Positions 11,824 to 24,964 of a DNA stretch of 64,000 nucleotides are shown here, piece after piece; within the stretch, counting starts at the first letter, position 1; every line of letters begins with the position of its first letter. The notes beneath the pieces are model-generated. The model saw only the letters and a program-made list of their open reading frames with translations. It did no database searches and was not told the origin of the DNA. A program made the position numbers and the translations under genes. Origin of the DNA: Mya arenaria (Eukaryota; Mollusca; Bivalvia; Myida; Myidae); contig NC_069122.1 of the NCBI RefSeq assembly GCF_026914265.1, forward strand, positions 38,119,473-38,183,472, given 5' to 3'.

Positions 11824-14800
11824 ATGAGTAAGAGATTAACAGAAGGGGACTTGGATCAAGTGGAATCCTGGATCGGATCTGGGCCAAAGACTTTTGATCT
11901 GCTCTACAGTATAACAAGGAATGGCTGTAACGCGAGTGTGTTGCATCAGAAATGTGATAACCAAGGCCCAACACTTACAGTCTTGTACAACATGGAGGGT
12001 TCCGTGTATGGAGGCTACACCGGGGTTAGCTGGCAATCACCACACAATGTTTTGAATCAAACAGACGACGCGGCATTTCTATACCAGTTGGATATTTCTA
12101 GCAGTAAGATCCCGAAGAAATTTCCATCAAAAAGCGGGCAGACAGCTATTTGTTCATTTGTCGGTCATGGGCCAATCTTTGGAAGCAACACAAGTGTCGA
12201 CTTATTTACATTTAGTGGTGACATACTAAAGTCGTCTTCGGGAGAATACAACATGAATGGCAATATGATTTTATACGGTAAAAACTACGAAACAGGAGGA
12301 ACTTTACCCAAGGAAGTCAACAACGGACACATGAGAGTGGCGGAGTTGGAGGTTTACGCCGTCAAAGGTAAAGTTAAATATTCAGATTACTTTATAGTAT
12401 ACGTTAAAGTTCATATAGTGCATTATATAATATACAATTTATTTTCTAATCAGTCATTAGGTTCATTCTATATTCTATTTTAAAATATACAAGTACTTGT
12501 TCTTGCTGATTTTTCTCATTTGATAAGGATAATATGTGTATTTTATAATGGAAAAGAATACCGTGTGTATCGTGTTTATCTTAAATGAAAATAAAGGACA
12601 GGTCAATTCAAATGTTCTATAAATAGATGGGCGAAGACAAAAGCCAGATTTGCCGACTCCATGGCGGAAAACTGCAAAATGGGGACCAAAGGTAAACTCA
12701 CTACGCCAAATATCTAAGAAGCAGCTAGTTCTTAAGCTAGTTGATGTGGCTGTTTTTGTTCTGTCCATTTCACAACATTGAGTTAGATAAATTTACTATT
12801 TGTTGAGTATGATAATTAGCATAAAAAATAGCATCATATAAACTTCGGGCCAAGGTTTTAACTTTGTTTGCATGCAACCATCATGTTTCGAAATATCCGC
12901 AGATATCAGTTTTCGTTTCTCTCCTTATGTTATCAGTTGATGGCATTTTTATTATTAGGGGGCATCGAGTGTTACTAGGCCTTGTGACCATGTCCACAAC
13001 TAACGCAGAAGAACTATGCTCAAAATAATTTGAATAATACTTGCATCTGATGATAACTGTCTACAATTGAAAGACTGTGTTTCCTGTTAACATTCAATAT
13101 ATCATTCCTACTTTTTAACTATGAAGCATAAATTGACGAAAGTACTGAAGGCGTCGAAATATTTCATGCGCCTTATGTACTTTTTTGTAGTTACTTGACA
13201 GTTTGAAAGAAGAAGTAAAAGGCATCAAACCACCTGCAGGACTTGGCGTCCCACATTTTAACATTCTCCTTCTGGGGCCTTTAGGCTCGGGTAAATCGAG
13301 CTTCTGCAATTTAGTGGCGTCTGTGTTTCGAGGCAGAATATCACACCAGGCACGAGTTGGTGGTAGCACGCTAACCAGTACAACCACTTTGGTAAGTTGA
13401 TCGTACTTAATTATTTACGTTGCATATTTTTTACATCGGTGCTCTGTATACATGTATTTACTCCAAGCACTTGTGTATACCTGTAATTACATGTATCTTC
13501 AAAAGAAAAGGGAAACCTTTTTCATTGCTGTTCATTACCAAAATCGCTTAACCATTTGTTGGCCGGTGGCAGTCATAAGCGATCATAAGAACAAACGTTT
13601 CGAAGTGCTGTGGTGAAAGTAAGCAATCAAACGGAGATTAATACGAAAAACCTCGTCAACGAAATTACCCATTAATGTTATACCTTTCCAGTTTACGCCG
13701 TACGACTTTGGTGATAAAGCAAGTCTTCAGCTATACGACACCAGTGGTATAGATGAGACGAATACGTTAGACCTTTTGCAATGCAATAACATACTTGAAG
13801 GCAACGTTCCGAACTTTTATGAGGTAAAACATTTTGTAAAACAGATTTTTAAAACACTTTGTTGAAACAAGTTGTGAATAAAGTTTGATTTGCAAAATAT
13901 ATCAATAAGAAGGTCACTTTGTAAGCAAATAAGGCAACGATCGTAGTTTGGTTTCACAAACAAACAGTCAATTAATAAGCAAAATCAATTTAGCTGTCTC
14001 ACAAGATCGTTATGATAATGTCAAATACAATTACAGGATAACAAGTGGGTAAACATTTTCTCGTCTTAGATTTTGCGTCAAACACCTTATCGGCACTATT
14101 CTGTTGACCTAATTAGTCAATGATCTTTCCTGAATGCAACAAATCAAAACCAGGGAAGCTAAAAACAGAATATGTCTTTGTGGGGAACTCCTTATCCCAG
14201 CAATGACAAATACCGCAATTTTAATTAAGTGATACCGTTTATAAGCTGCGATGAGAAAGGTTCTTCAATGTCGTTTTAGTTATTATTATGAGTCCTTGAT
14301 AACTGTCAAATTCATCGTTTAAAGATTTCACTACAATTTTAACACTAGCATTTCTTCTTAGATGACACCGAAGAGTCTGATATCAAATGACGATGCGGAC
14401 TTTCTTTCAGCAATGGCCCACACTGAGTAACAAAATACACTGTGTTGTATTCGTCTTGGACGGTTCGACTGTAGGAGAGATTTGCTTCAAAAATTAATGT
14501 CTCATTGGGATCTGTTAAATAGAGGGTAAATTATTAAGCACTGTTTATTAGATTATAATGCTGTTTAACCGTAGGGAATTCAATAGCCATGCAAGAAATG
14601 TATAAACCATGTTTTTCTGTTTGGTTTGCATTGGTAGTTTGATCGCAAAACATATTTTTGCACCAGTTCACCCTCAAGTATTTTATTTTGTATATTCATG
14701 ATTGTATTATTGAGTAAGACTTTAAACAGAAAGCCTTATGATTGCAACAAGATATGGATTTGTATATATATTCAAAATTTCAGAGATACCACAAGCAGTA

Positions 14801-15112
14801 TTGGTGACAAATATTGACAAACTTTGCGAAAATATCAGTAAAACTTTCATGAGCCTCACTGTCAATGAAGTAGTGGAAAAAGTGGCGGTCCTGCTGAATT
14901 TAGCACGGAACTGAATACTTCCGGTTAAGAATTATGAAGAGGAAATGGAGAGTGACGAGAACGTGAATATCCTGGTTTTGTTGGCTGTCCGACAGATTCT
15001 TTTCTTTGCGGAGGACTACTTGGAAAGCAGGAAAGTAAAACAAATAAGAAGAAGAGGAAAGGCAAATAGTGGCCAGGGCGAAAGTGAAGTGTTCGGGTCA
15101 GACACTGCTTAA
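11824..15112 (+). pseudogene. TLDc-GTPase, IFI44-like, copy B1 (recently broken)
   Basis: Exons correspond to 11824-12367, 12627-12691, 13191-13391, 13692-13823, about 14362-14525, and 14784-15112. The TLDc exon is open and reads SKRLTEGDLDQVESWIG. The P-loop GPLGSGKSS is intact, G3 reads DTSG, and G4 reads TNID instead of TKID. Exon 5 has an extra CTTT near 14403 that shifts the frame and a small deletion near 14480. Exon 6 has an in-frame TGA at 14912-14914, where B2 and A1 have a serine or asparagine codon. Exons 1-4 could still give a truncated protein. Splice sites and phases are otherwise kept. It is closest to B2 in exon 6. The breaks are few, so the loss looks young; sequencing or assembly error is less likely with three separate changes. 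Confidence 0.82.
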
Positions 15113-16633
15113 AACATCGTGATATTTTCATGAAGAAGCTTAACCTTTGTGTAACGCCGAGTCTTAACAATTTTAAATTAAAAATGATTTTTGAATTGAC
15201 AACGAAGTGATATTGGGACTACACAATGAGTTCAAATGATTTTGACTGTTTTATTTTAAAAACAAATTATAATGTCTGTGAAATTGAACGATGTGAATAA
15301 CTTATTACCTAAAAATATGTCCGTATGCTATTACCTAAATGCCCGGTGTTGGAGCGAAAATATCCTTCATGACGACATAATTATCTTAACTTGTTTTGTC
15401 TGTTTTAAAGAAAATTTCATTCAAAATTAACTTGCATACAGACTGGGTATGAGTGCAATGTTTTTTCAAGTGATAACAAGATGGATAAGCAAAATTTTAT
15501 TTTCATTTCGTTATGGAAGTCTTGTTAAAAGTAATTGATGATTATTTTGCCTTTTAAAGTATACATTGCTCCTGATAAACAAATTAAATTATCAAATTAT
15601 CCACTTTCAATGAGTTTAACATTGTTACACAAGAACGAGATGTGGGTCATACTTAATGTTATCAGAACACTTGTTAATCAGGCTATATACAGTAAAATTG
15701 TAATCAAATACTTGTGTCTTTGTAACATCACACACCCATCCAAAAAATACAGCCGTATCTATTTTATATATCGTCAGACACCTTCTGTATTGTAATGTTA
15801 TTTTTAATCAACTATCAAACAAAGCTTCATACCTCGGCATGATATCACATTTCAGACATATATTTTACAGGATGGCAGGATATTGCCTCTATACCTCATC
15901 AGGGTTATTTAAATAGTTGCAATGAGTTTGCATTTCATTGGGAGTATTTTATTTGTTCTGCTTATTGAAAAGAAAGACTTCTGTATAATGTATATCAGCC
16001 GACAATTATTAGCACAAATCAATTTTTTTAAACATATTTTATGGTTTAATAAAAATTTAACAGATTATATATGTTCTCATGTGCAATTGGATTCAATAAA
16101 ACTGTCTCCTTCGTAACATTTTACTAATGGACAATTCACTGGCATGCAACTGATTCACACATCTGGGTTCAATACATATCGTATCAGTGACAGCATGGTT
16201 CCAAATAATGACCGCACGATAGGAATCTGTCACAGCGGGTGTCATTACTGATAGGTAACAGGCACGGACCAATATTTCACAATGACATGTCCATGACGAT
16301 TATGAGGCGAGCATTGCATGAATGTATTTAAATGGTATGCTTTATGAGTTTAAATCTTAGTATGCCTTTATTCATTATACTATATACTTTCCTGTTAAGA
16401 CCAGTGCTTAAATGATGTTGATGATTCTTATTCACGTGCATTGATGGTATTAATAATGTATTATTTGCGTTTCTTTCTTCACGAGATTATGCAATGAAAC
16501 ATAGCAAGTGATTCCACAAAACTGTTAAGACACATACATTTCGATACACAAAAGGACATTGGTATAATCAGCTGCCGCTTGATACCAATTCATCAGCTTT
16601 CTCGACACACAACTTGTTAACAATACACAATTA

Positions 16634-16638
16634 TGATG

Positions 16639-16675
<37 letters not shown>

Positions 16676-16710
16676 GTATTAGTATTATTATTATTATTAT
16701 TATTATTATT
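16634..16710. repeat. ATT microsatellite
   Basis: A run of ATT/TTA units with an AGT interruption. It is followed at 16711-16765 by a TTATATAGCACCCTTT ... AAAGGCGCTTTACA stretch, a short repeat type common in invertebrate genomes. Confidence 0.95.
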
Positions 16711-17089
16711 GATTTACTTATATAGCACCCTTTCAATTTACACGTTTAAAGGCGCTTTACAACAAATAAAAACCGATAACTAATTACATGCAATAACAAT
16801 AAAAAAATCAGACAGCTTTAAAACAATCAATGTACGACATACTAAAAATAAGAGAAACAATAAAAAAAAAAATATCATATTGAACTGGTCGTTTGAAGGC
16901 AATGTATTAAACATCAATATCCTACGATGAAAAATAACTCCAGATCGTGTGTAGTACACAACTTCTGTGTATTCGGCTCTTAAACTTTATTACCCTCCGA
17001 GTGTCTTATCTCAGATCTCTGATATGAGCGTCTTGCTGTGCGGTATCGTGTGGTGCTGTCCAAATACAGTATAAGTTATATTTGAGAAA

Positions 17090-18090
17090 TTGAAAGGGGT
17101 TTCCGGGTTTTAGCCACCCCCTCCTCCGACTCCCACTCCCACTCCAACCACCAATAACTACGGCATACAACCAACTAAAACACAATGCAGTGTTAAAGCC
17201 CCGGCGTACAAACCACCTCTCATACACTAGATATTGTATGTATGTATGAACTTGAAAGGAGTTCGCGGTTTTTAGCCCCCTGCCCCTCCTCCGACTTCCC
17301 CACCCGTCTCCAACCACCAACAACTTCGGCATACAAGTCAAGACCAAAATGAAGTATGAAATATCGGCGTAAAAAACCACCTCGCATACTCTTTTGTATG
17401 TAAAGTGTGAGCCCTACCGTCCATTACCTACACTTTGAAATGAGGTATTTAAAAGTAGTATTTGAGAGTTCTCCATAGCCACCCCCCAACTCCTCCGACT
17501 CCCCCACCCCTCTACAACCACCAACAACTACAGCATACAACCCACTCAAGCACACTGCAGTTTTAAAACCCCGGCATACAAACCAACACTCATACTCGAT
17601 TGTATGTACTCAAGCCATGGCCACAATGAAGTATTAATTCTCGGCGTACAAACCACCTCGCATACTCTATTGTATGTAAAGTACGATCACTACAATCACT
17701 ACCCTCCATTCAAATACCTCCACACTTTGAAATGAAGTATCGGAAGGTAGTATAATTTAAGACTTCTTCATGGCCTCCACCTCCTCCTTCGACCACCCGA
17801 CCCTACCACCACTCCCCAACCCCGACATACAACCCGTTTAAACACAATACTGGTACAGTTTTAAACCCAGGCGTACAAACCACCTTGAATACTATTTTGT
17901 ATGTACTAAGGAATATGAAAGGGATTCCTGGGTTTTAGTCACCCCCTACCCCAACTCCTCCCCACCCCTCTCCAACCACCAACAACAACACTCTACACCA
18001 TACAATCCATCAAAACACACTGCAGTTTTAAACCCCGGCGCACAATCCACCACTCATACTCTATTGTATGTACTTATGAAAATCAAAGGG
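17090..18090. repeat. C-rich minisatellite, ~160-200 bp irregular unit
   Basis: Five to six diverged units. Each has a TTTTAGCCACCCC-like stretch, a pyrimidine-rich CCTCCGACTCC tract, CAACCACCAACAAC, CGGCATACAA, a GCAGTTTTAAA-like run and a CATACTCTATTGTATGTA end. Unit starts are near 17100, 17262, 17468, 17760 and 17930. The + strand is strongly C-rich in each unit. Confidence 0.85.
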
Positions 18091-18848
18091 TTTCCCCGTT
18101 TTCGGGTTTCGGTAATTCCCCGACCGCTACTTTCAATATGGCATACCTAAGGGCACCCCCCAGGGTCCGCTAAATGCAAGCAATTTGTGGAGAAATTGGA
18201 AAGAAAATACTATACACACAAGTGTACATAACACATCGATGGCCTTCAAGCAGTTGTGATATTGACTTCATGGCATATCTTACAAATGTTCAAGGATTGC
18301 ATTCTGCTACAAGACTGGAAAAAGAACTTTTTTCTCAGTGTTATGGCATGTATGCTTTTCTTGTTTTCAACAAATATCACACGCATGATCAGGGATGCAT
18401 TTTCACCAGTATCAGAAATTATTGGAAGACTAGGAAACAGTTGTTTATTTACGGATGAAGAAACATCAAGAGGACGTAATTAAAGGAAGTTTTGTTTTTT
18501 GAATTTGTTGTTTTTATGAGTTCACGTCACCTGCACATGCTGGCATTTGAAAGGTGTAGTTGTGTAGATTATTAATTTCCGCTCCTTTGTAATACATGTA
18601 GAGCGCAAACTTTGACAATTTTAGGGGTGGAGAATGTGCCCGGTGTCCCCCCCCCACCCTGGATCCGCTTATGTTAACAGTTGGTTATTGCAATTGTTCA
18701 TTGAACATATTCATTTAAAACTTCAATGTCCCAAGGAACACTTGTTTGATCAATATACTTTTCTTTATATTATCAAAGAAAGTATATGATGCAAAAATTA
18801 ATATACACATATAAATGTATCAATTGATTTTGTTAATATGTACCTTCA

Positions 18849-18938
18849 AGTGTCTATCAAAGAAAATGTATATGATGGAGTTATTTTTAACGACATACAT
18901 TTATAAATATCAATTAAAATATTTCTTTGATAGACACT
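18849..18938. repeat. 90-bp hairpin-forming inverted repeat
   Basis: AGTGTCTATCAAAGAAA at 18849 is the exact reverse complement of TTTCTTTGATAGACACT ending at 18938, with an A+T-rich loop between. A TATCAAAGAAAGTATATGAT copy of one arm lies at 18770-18790. It looks like a small MITE remnant. Confidence 0.75.
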
Positions 18939-19317
18939 AAGGACGTACGTAAAATACTGTACAGCTTAAAGATGCGGACAATAGTTTCATGATCGTGTTA
19001 CTTTTAAGTCTATAATATGTTTGCTCAATAGCCTCAACATGTTAAATAATCTGTGAATTGTGATGGAAAACAGCTTCAACGTATTTATAAAAGTTGCATT
19101 AAAATATTTCATGATAGACTCCTGAAAAACACTTATAATATAGTAATTTTGCCATTCCTTTTATAACATAAAAAGTAAAATAAATAAAAACAATTATCAC
19201 GACAATCTGAACGACATTAATAATTGTGGTGGCCTCGAAGCAGGTCCGATCATAATTAAGGATAGACAACTGAGTCGACCTCTATTTCTTCACAATTCGT
19301 TGACTGTTGTGTGCATG

Positions 19318-19400
19318 TTATCTTATGTTTATCCGGTTGTCGCTCTTTGGAAGATAAAAGCGCGTCGTAAACAACAAGGAAGTAAATTTCTTGTATTGAG
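19318..19400 (+). promoter_or_regulatory. Conserved promoter block of A2
   Basis: The left half has diverged, but GTCGCTCTTTGGAAGATAA and AACAACAAGGAAGTAAAT are kept. It lies about 155 bp before the start codon, farther than in the other copies, because a 42-bp palindrome (19408-19449) sits in between. Confidence 0.5.
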
Positions 19401-20252
19401 TGTATAATATCTGGGACCAATAATATACATGTAATCTTACTCCCAGATAATACTGGTATGCATTGAATTTAGCTTGCGACTGAATTCATAAGGACACTTA
19501 AAACAGATTGGAAGTGTTACCTGTCAAATTTTGATCAGAAGGTTGCATTTGAAGTATGGGTAAGAGACTTACAGACAAGGACTTTAATCAAATTGAATCC
19601 TGGATCGGCACTGGACCAAAAACATTTAATCTTCTGTATAGCATAACTAGGGATGGCTGTGATCCGGATGTGTTTCATAAGAAATGTGACAACCAACACT
19701 TACTGTCATGTACAACAAGGAGGGTTCCGTTTATGGAGGGTACATAAGTGTCAACTGGGAAACACCAAAGACCTACACATACCCACAGGATAATTCAGCA
19801 TTTATGTTCCAGTTGTTTTGTTCTAATGTTGAAACGCATAAAAAATTCCCAATTAAAAAAGGACATGCAGCCATTTATAATGAGTCAAACCACGGACCAA
19901 TATTTGGAGGTGATGTACGATATGACCTTAGAACATTTGATGGCACCATTCCCCCTTCTTCCGGGGAATACACCATGACAGTCAGTAATGGTTTCGGTTT
20001 TAACATCGTTAGAGGAAGTCAACAATGGACACAGCAAAGTGACGGAGTTGGAGATTTATTCCGTCAAAGGTAAAGTAAGGTTTTTGGCCCTGCATTATAC
20101 TTTAAATTTAACGTTAGAATTCATGAAAAAAACATTCTAATTTCTATACTATATGCTCTAAAATGTATTAAGAAGATACATGAAGTTGAACTTGTTATTG
20201 CTGTAAGATTTTAATTATATAAAATTAGTAAATATAAACTGTACAGTATATA

Positions 20253-21232
20253 CTGGTTAGCGACCCCTTTTCGGCCTGAAATGGAGATTTTTCCGTCGTT
20301 ACTTTTGACACAAGATAGCTATTAGGATAAAACTTTACACTCAGACAGGTTGGCTCTTCAGACAAAAACCAATATTCCCACGTGCAAAGTACCCCTATAA
20401 TTTCGCTAAAATAAGCACCCTACTGTACCAATTATTCACCCACCCCATAAATTTGCTGTTCTTACGATATTTTACGATATTTTTCGTTTACTTCTCTCTA
20501 AACTATACCTTCAAACATTTTTACTTTATTTTACCAGTCTAGCGACCGTTTAAAACGACAATTGGTCAATAAATATAATATGTTAACTATTACATACTGT
20601 TTATGTATGTTTAAAATGATAAACACGTATTCGTAAACCACCTCTGCAGAAAATTTGAAAAGCTACCGGGATTCCTTCTTAAAACATGACCTACATGTAC
20701 ATGATGTATGCTTATTTATAGACTTCCGAAGAGGGACAACGCATGCTCGTACGAGAATGTAATGATTAATTTAAATTTGAGTTGCTTCCCTTAGAAGAAA
20801 AAAATGGCGATTACTTAACTGTTTTCAGGTTTTACCATTTGCTTTTTCGAAAATTGAACGTAAAATACTGCAATTTAGGGTGTTTGTATAATTCATCACC
20901 AGTTTTATACTTTATAATGACAAATCAATAATGTCGTCTGATAGTGCAAGGTATAATGAAAATTAAAAAATCCTTACAGGGCCTCATGCAAATGAGCGCG
21001 CGCGTGATGACGTCATCCCCGCGTGCAACTTACAAAGTCAGAAGTGTAAACAATGTTTATTTGGGTCGAATTCCACATACTACTAACATTTGAACGCAAA
21101 AAACAGCTGATAACTGTCAAAAATGATGCCGCAATGAAACGCCAGACTGATTTATGTAACATATTTCGTTTTGACTGGTTTTAACTGGGTGGGCGAAAAA
21201 GTGGTACGGGCGAATAATAGGTCGCTAACCAG
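20253..21232. mobile_element. 980-bp inverted-repeat DNA element, TA target
   Basis: CTGGTTAGCGACC at 20253 is mirrored exactly by GGTCGCTAACCAG ending at 21232, and both ends are flanked by TA, as in Tc1/mariner-type insertions. It sits in intron 1 of A2. It has no transposase frame; it contains ordinary A+T-rich sequence with a short GATGACGTCATC stretch near 21006. It is a non-autonomous element of unknown family. Confidence 0.78.
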
Positions 21233-21618
21233 TACTACATAAAATAAAATCAACGTTCGAAGCATGTGTAGTGTAGCATATAAATTGGAAAACATTCCAT
21301 TTGTACAGCACGAAATGTTCTTATTAGATAACAAAAGACAAATGCCGAATTTGACAATTCCATGGCGGAAAACTGCAGAATGGGGACCAAAGGTAAACTG
21401 AATCATTTTCTGACAAATGCACCAAAAGGTGCGTTATTTCTTAAGCTGAAATCACTGAATGTGGTCCAGGATACTATCCCTATACTTGAGATTGAGTAAG
21501 CTACTTCAGATTGATGTTTTGTTTATGTTTGTATGATACCAGTACACATATTTTATATTTAATTCAATTAAAAATCAGAACTCATAGATAATAAATTCAT
21601 AGATATCTCGGTTTTCAA

Positions 21619-22290
21619 ACATTTTCAAAGACTCCAATTTCAATTTCTTAGGTCATTGTTAAATCAAACTTGTTTGAGCGCTCGAACATAGAGAATCTTT
21701 ACACAGAGAAATGTTCTCATGTAAATGTAATTAGGTGAAGGTGGCCGGTTTAAATGGGATTGGTTGATTCAAGCGATTAGTGATGTTAGTTTGTTTGAGC
21801 GCTCAAACATTTTCAAAGACTCCAATTTCAATTTCTTAGGTCATTGTTAAATCAAACTTGTTTGAGCGCTCGAACATAGAGAATCTTTACACAGACAAAT
21901 GTTCTCATGTAATGGGACTGAGCAGGCCAAATTGTTTGAGCGCTCAAACAAAATGATGTGAAGATATATACAGTGGGTGGTTGGTTCAAGCGATTACATT
22001 AGTTGTCAGTGTCAGAAGTTTGTTTGAGTGCTTGAATATTTGCCTGTGAAACCAGTTTGTATGGGCGCCTTAACACTTTTCACTCAATGCATTTTGTTTG
22101 AGCGCTCGAACATTTATTTAATACCTGTAAAAATAGTTTGTATGGGCACCCTAACACTTTCATATAAAGCATTTTGTTTTAGATTTCAAACATTTTCAAG
22201 TAAAAGCAATTTTTGGCCGCTCTAACACTTTTTTAGTAAAGGCATTTTGTTTGAGCGCTCCAACATTTTACCAGTAAATACAATCTGCTT
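21619..22290 (+). repeat. Left palindrome array (Foldback-like arm)
   Basis: At least six copies of the perfect or near-perfect palindrome TGTTTGAGCGCTCAAACA (at 21671, 21792, 21859, 21933, 22095, 22248, with decayed ones near 22020 and 22172) lie 60-120 bp apart. A 188-bp direct duplication is visible (21619-21705 repeated at 21808-21895). The spacer GGTGAAGGTGGCCGGTTT here occurs reverse-complemented at about 29325-29350 in the right array, so the two arrays are inverted relative to each other. Confidence 0.85.
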
Positions 22291-22308
22291 GGTCACCAAA
22301 ACACTTTT

Positions 22309-23516
22309 AGCTTGACTATTCGAAGAATAGGTGGGCTATACTACTCGCCCCAGCGTCGGCGTCCGGATAAAGTTTTAGGGCAAGTTGGGATTTTCACTTA
22401 TAAGTCCAATAACGTTCATTGAATTGAGTTAATACTTCACACAGTTGTTCAGGGCCATCTCATAATGAGGTTAGATAACTCCATATTATTCTTAACACAG
22501 ATTATGGACCCTGATTGACTATGAAACTTAGGTTAAAGTTTTAGGGCAGGTTGGGATATTTATAAAAAAACTTTTATACCCTTTGGTCAATTGACTTAAT
22601 ACTTAACACAGTTGTTCAGGACCATCACACAATGAGGTTACATAACTCCATATTATCCTTTATACAAGTTATGGCCCCTGATTGACTTAGGTTAAAGTTT
22701 TAGGGCAGGTTCAAGTTTTAGGGCAAGTTGGGATTTTCACTTTAAAGGCCAATACCATTCATTCAATTGACTTAATACTTCACACAGTTGTTCAGAGCCA
22801 TCACATAATAAGGTTAGATAACTCCATATTATCTTTTATACAAGTTATGGCCCCTGGTTGACTATGGAACTTGGGTTAAAGTTTTAGGGCAGGTTGGGAT
22901 ATTTATTAATATCTTCTATACCATTCATTCGATTGACTTAATACTTCACATTATTGTTCAGGACCATCACCCAATGAGGTTACGTAATTCCATATTATCC
23001 TTAATACAAGTTATGGCCCCTGATTGACTTAGGTTAAAGTTTTAGGGCAAGTTAATGTTAAGGGCAAGTTGGGATTTAAATAAAAAAAAACATTCTATAC
23101 CTTTCATTCAATGCACTAAATAAAATCCAAAATTATTTACGACCATATTACATCAAGAAACATTACTCCATTTTAACCCTAAATACAAATTATTGCCCTT
23201 GATTTTTTTGATTTTTTTTATTATTTAATTATTTTATTTTAATTTCTTTTAAAGGCATATTTGTATATTTCAACCACATTTTCATAATGGATAATCAAGT
23301 TATTTGAATGACTTGCGTCATTGTTGGGGCGGGCTGGTGCGAGGGCATCATCAAAGTCACCTTATGTATCAAATAATTTTAGTTAGGTTTGACATAAAGA
23401 AACCATCTTTGGTAATATTACATTGTTATTGTATTCACATCTAAGTTAAAGAGGCGTAGTCAAAGCGGCGTAGTCAAAGCGGCGTAGTCGAGCGCGCTGT
23501 CTTACGACAGCTCTTG
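22309..23516 (+). mobile_element. Pearl-like (Helentron-associated) element, 5 tandem units
   Basis: It starts AGCTTGACTATTCGAAGAAT and ends with GCGTAGTCGAGC, the hairpin GCTGTC-TTAC-GACAGC and TCTTG|T. In between, a unit of about 165 bp that begins TAAAGTTTTAGGGCA repeats at about 22367, 22534, 22690, 22878 and 23036. Short inverted ends, a central tandem-repeat core and a 3' hairpin are the layout of mollusc pearl elements and of HINE/DINE-type non-autonomous Helentrons. The class is inferred from this layout. It has no coding capacity. Confidence 0.65.
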
Positions 23517-24572
23517 TTATATTTTATTTTTTACACATACTCCATACATAAGACTTAAAGGCATTTTATAAAAAACATGGCATGACAGTCTAAAGCAAAG
23601 AAAGTTTGAAAGTGTATTACTTTCATCATTCTCATTTGGCTATTAGTGTGAAGTTGTGTCTAGGACAACTTGTGCCTAATTTACATGTAAAACTATGCCA
23701 AAAACTAATCAAAGGATTCGCATATACACAATATATAAGAAAGGCAATTTCATTAAAAAAAACTTGTCTGTATAGTTTGTGGTGGGTTTAGGGATAACCC
23801 TACACATTTGATATCAACAAATGGGACTTGATAGTACCCCAAGAATGTTATTCACCAATCATAATATCTCTAAGACTCCCCCCCCCCCCCCCCAGAATCA
23901 GTCTGTATTTTTTGACAAGCAAACATACATGGCATTTTGTCCCATAATATTAATGTGTGATGTATCCTCTTTTTACCTTTAAAGCTACTTAACTGTTGTT
24001 TCTTTACAAAATTAGTAGTAAATAAAGTTAAGTTTATGTTTTAAAAACATGCCTGTTTGAATAGGTCATGTTGATTCTTTTATACACTGAACATAAATCT
24101 GTCATTGGTATTTAAATAGATGTATGATTTATTTGCTAATATAAAGTAGTGATAAGCTTATGTCTGTACTGTAATTATTATGTTTGGTTAACATTATACA
24201 ATTTTCTGAACATGAACATTTGTACCAAGTTGCCAAGTTATCAAAGCATGGTCAAAATATAGCCAGGACAGCATTTGAATGACAATACTTTGTACAAAAG
24301 AAACAGGGAATCACTCAATCGTTATATTTGTTATGGTCTTTGCTCAAATGAATATTTTGAACTAATAAATTATAGCCAAGGTGTAAGTCAAATTTAATGC
24401 ATACTGATATTTATAATGGCCAATTTAAGGCGTCAGTTAAAATTTTATGCACATTGACATTTATTATGGCCGGATGCCAATCCTGATGGCAAAACTCATG
24501 ACTGTGTAATAAAGTATATTCATAAGCTTTTGGCTGAAAACAAATAGTTAAGACATTCATACATACAGTTGT
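23517..24572. other. Intron sequence without gene
   Basis: A+T-rich sequence with a run of 16 C at about 23878-23893. Nothing else is recognised. Confidence 0.5.
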
Positions 24573-24960
24573 TACCGTCTCCGTGGCCTAGTGGTTAAGT
24601 GTCCGCCTACGGAGCGGAAGTCATGGGTTCGATCCCTGGCCGCGTCATACCAAAATACGTTAAAAATTGGTACAAGTAGCTCCCTTGCCTGGCGCTCGGC
24701 ATTAAAAGGGTAGTGTTTGGAAAAGTGGTGTACTCAGTACTGGTTAACCCAGGAAAGTTGTACCCTGTGTATCGGTGCTTTACACCGAGCACGTAAAAGA
24801 ACCAAGGGGTCTCTTCGAAAAAGAGCTAGCGTATCGCACCCGGACTTCCTTGTATCCCACCACTGTCTCTTCAGCGTGCTGTCCCTTCAGCAAAAACAAA
24901 GGACCCCGTTGGAAATAAGTGCTTGCACTTTCACGGGTTATCCTTGACCGCAAGGTACAA
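24573..24960 (+). mobile_element. tRNA-Arg-derived SINE
   Basis: The head is tRNA-like: box A TGGCCTAGTGG, an anticodon stem TCCGC/GCGGA around the 7-base loop CTACGGA (anticodon ACG, arginine), and box B GGGTTCGATCC. A body of about 300 bp follows, with GCTCGGCATTAAAAGGG and a GTGCTTGCACTTTCACGGG segment near the end. No functional tRNA acceptor stem closes, so it is a SINE and not a tRNA gene. RNA polymerase III transcription would start just upstream of box A. The core-domain family was not assigned. Confidence 0.8.
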
Positions 24961-24964
24961 CAAA

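Larger units (their letters stand above)
15113..19317. other. Intergenic region between B1 and A2
   Basis: About 15113-16130 is the B-type 3' flank, with homologues around 42060-42790 and 51391-52000 and again after B2 near 59760. The rest holds a TTA microsatellite, a C-rich minisatellite and a short hairpin element, listed separately. Open frames at 18174-18483 have no recognisable motif. Confidence 0.5.

Noticed and set aside
18174-18483. Two overlapping open frames of 75-94 codons
   Set aside because: No recognisable motif, and both frames are equally open; no evidence for a gene.
24579-24650. Functional tRNA-Arg gene
   Set aside because: The acceptor stem does not close and the head runs into a ~300-bp body typical of a SINE.
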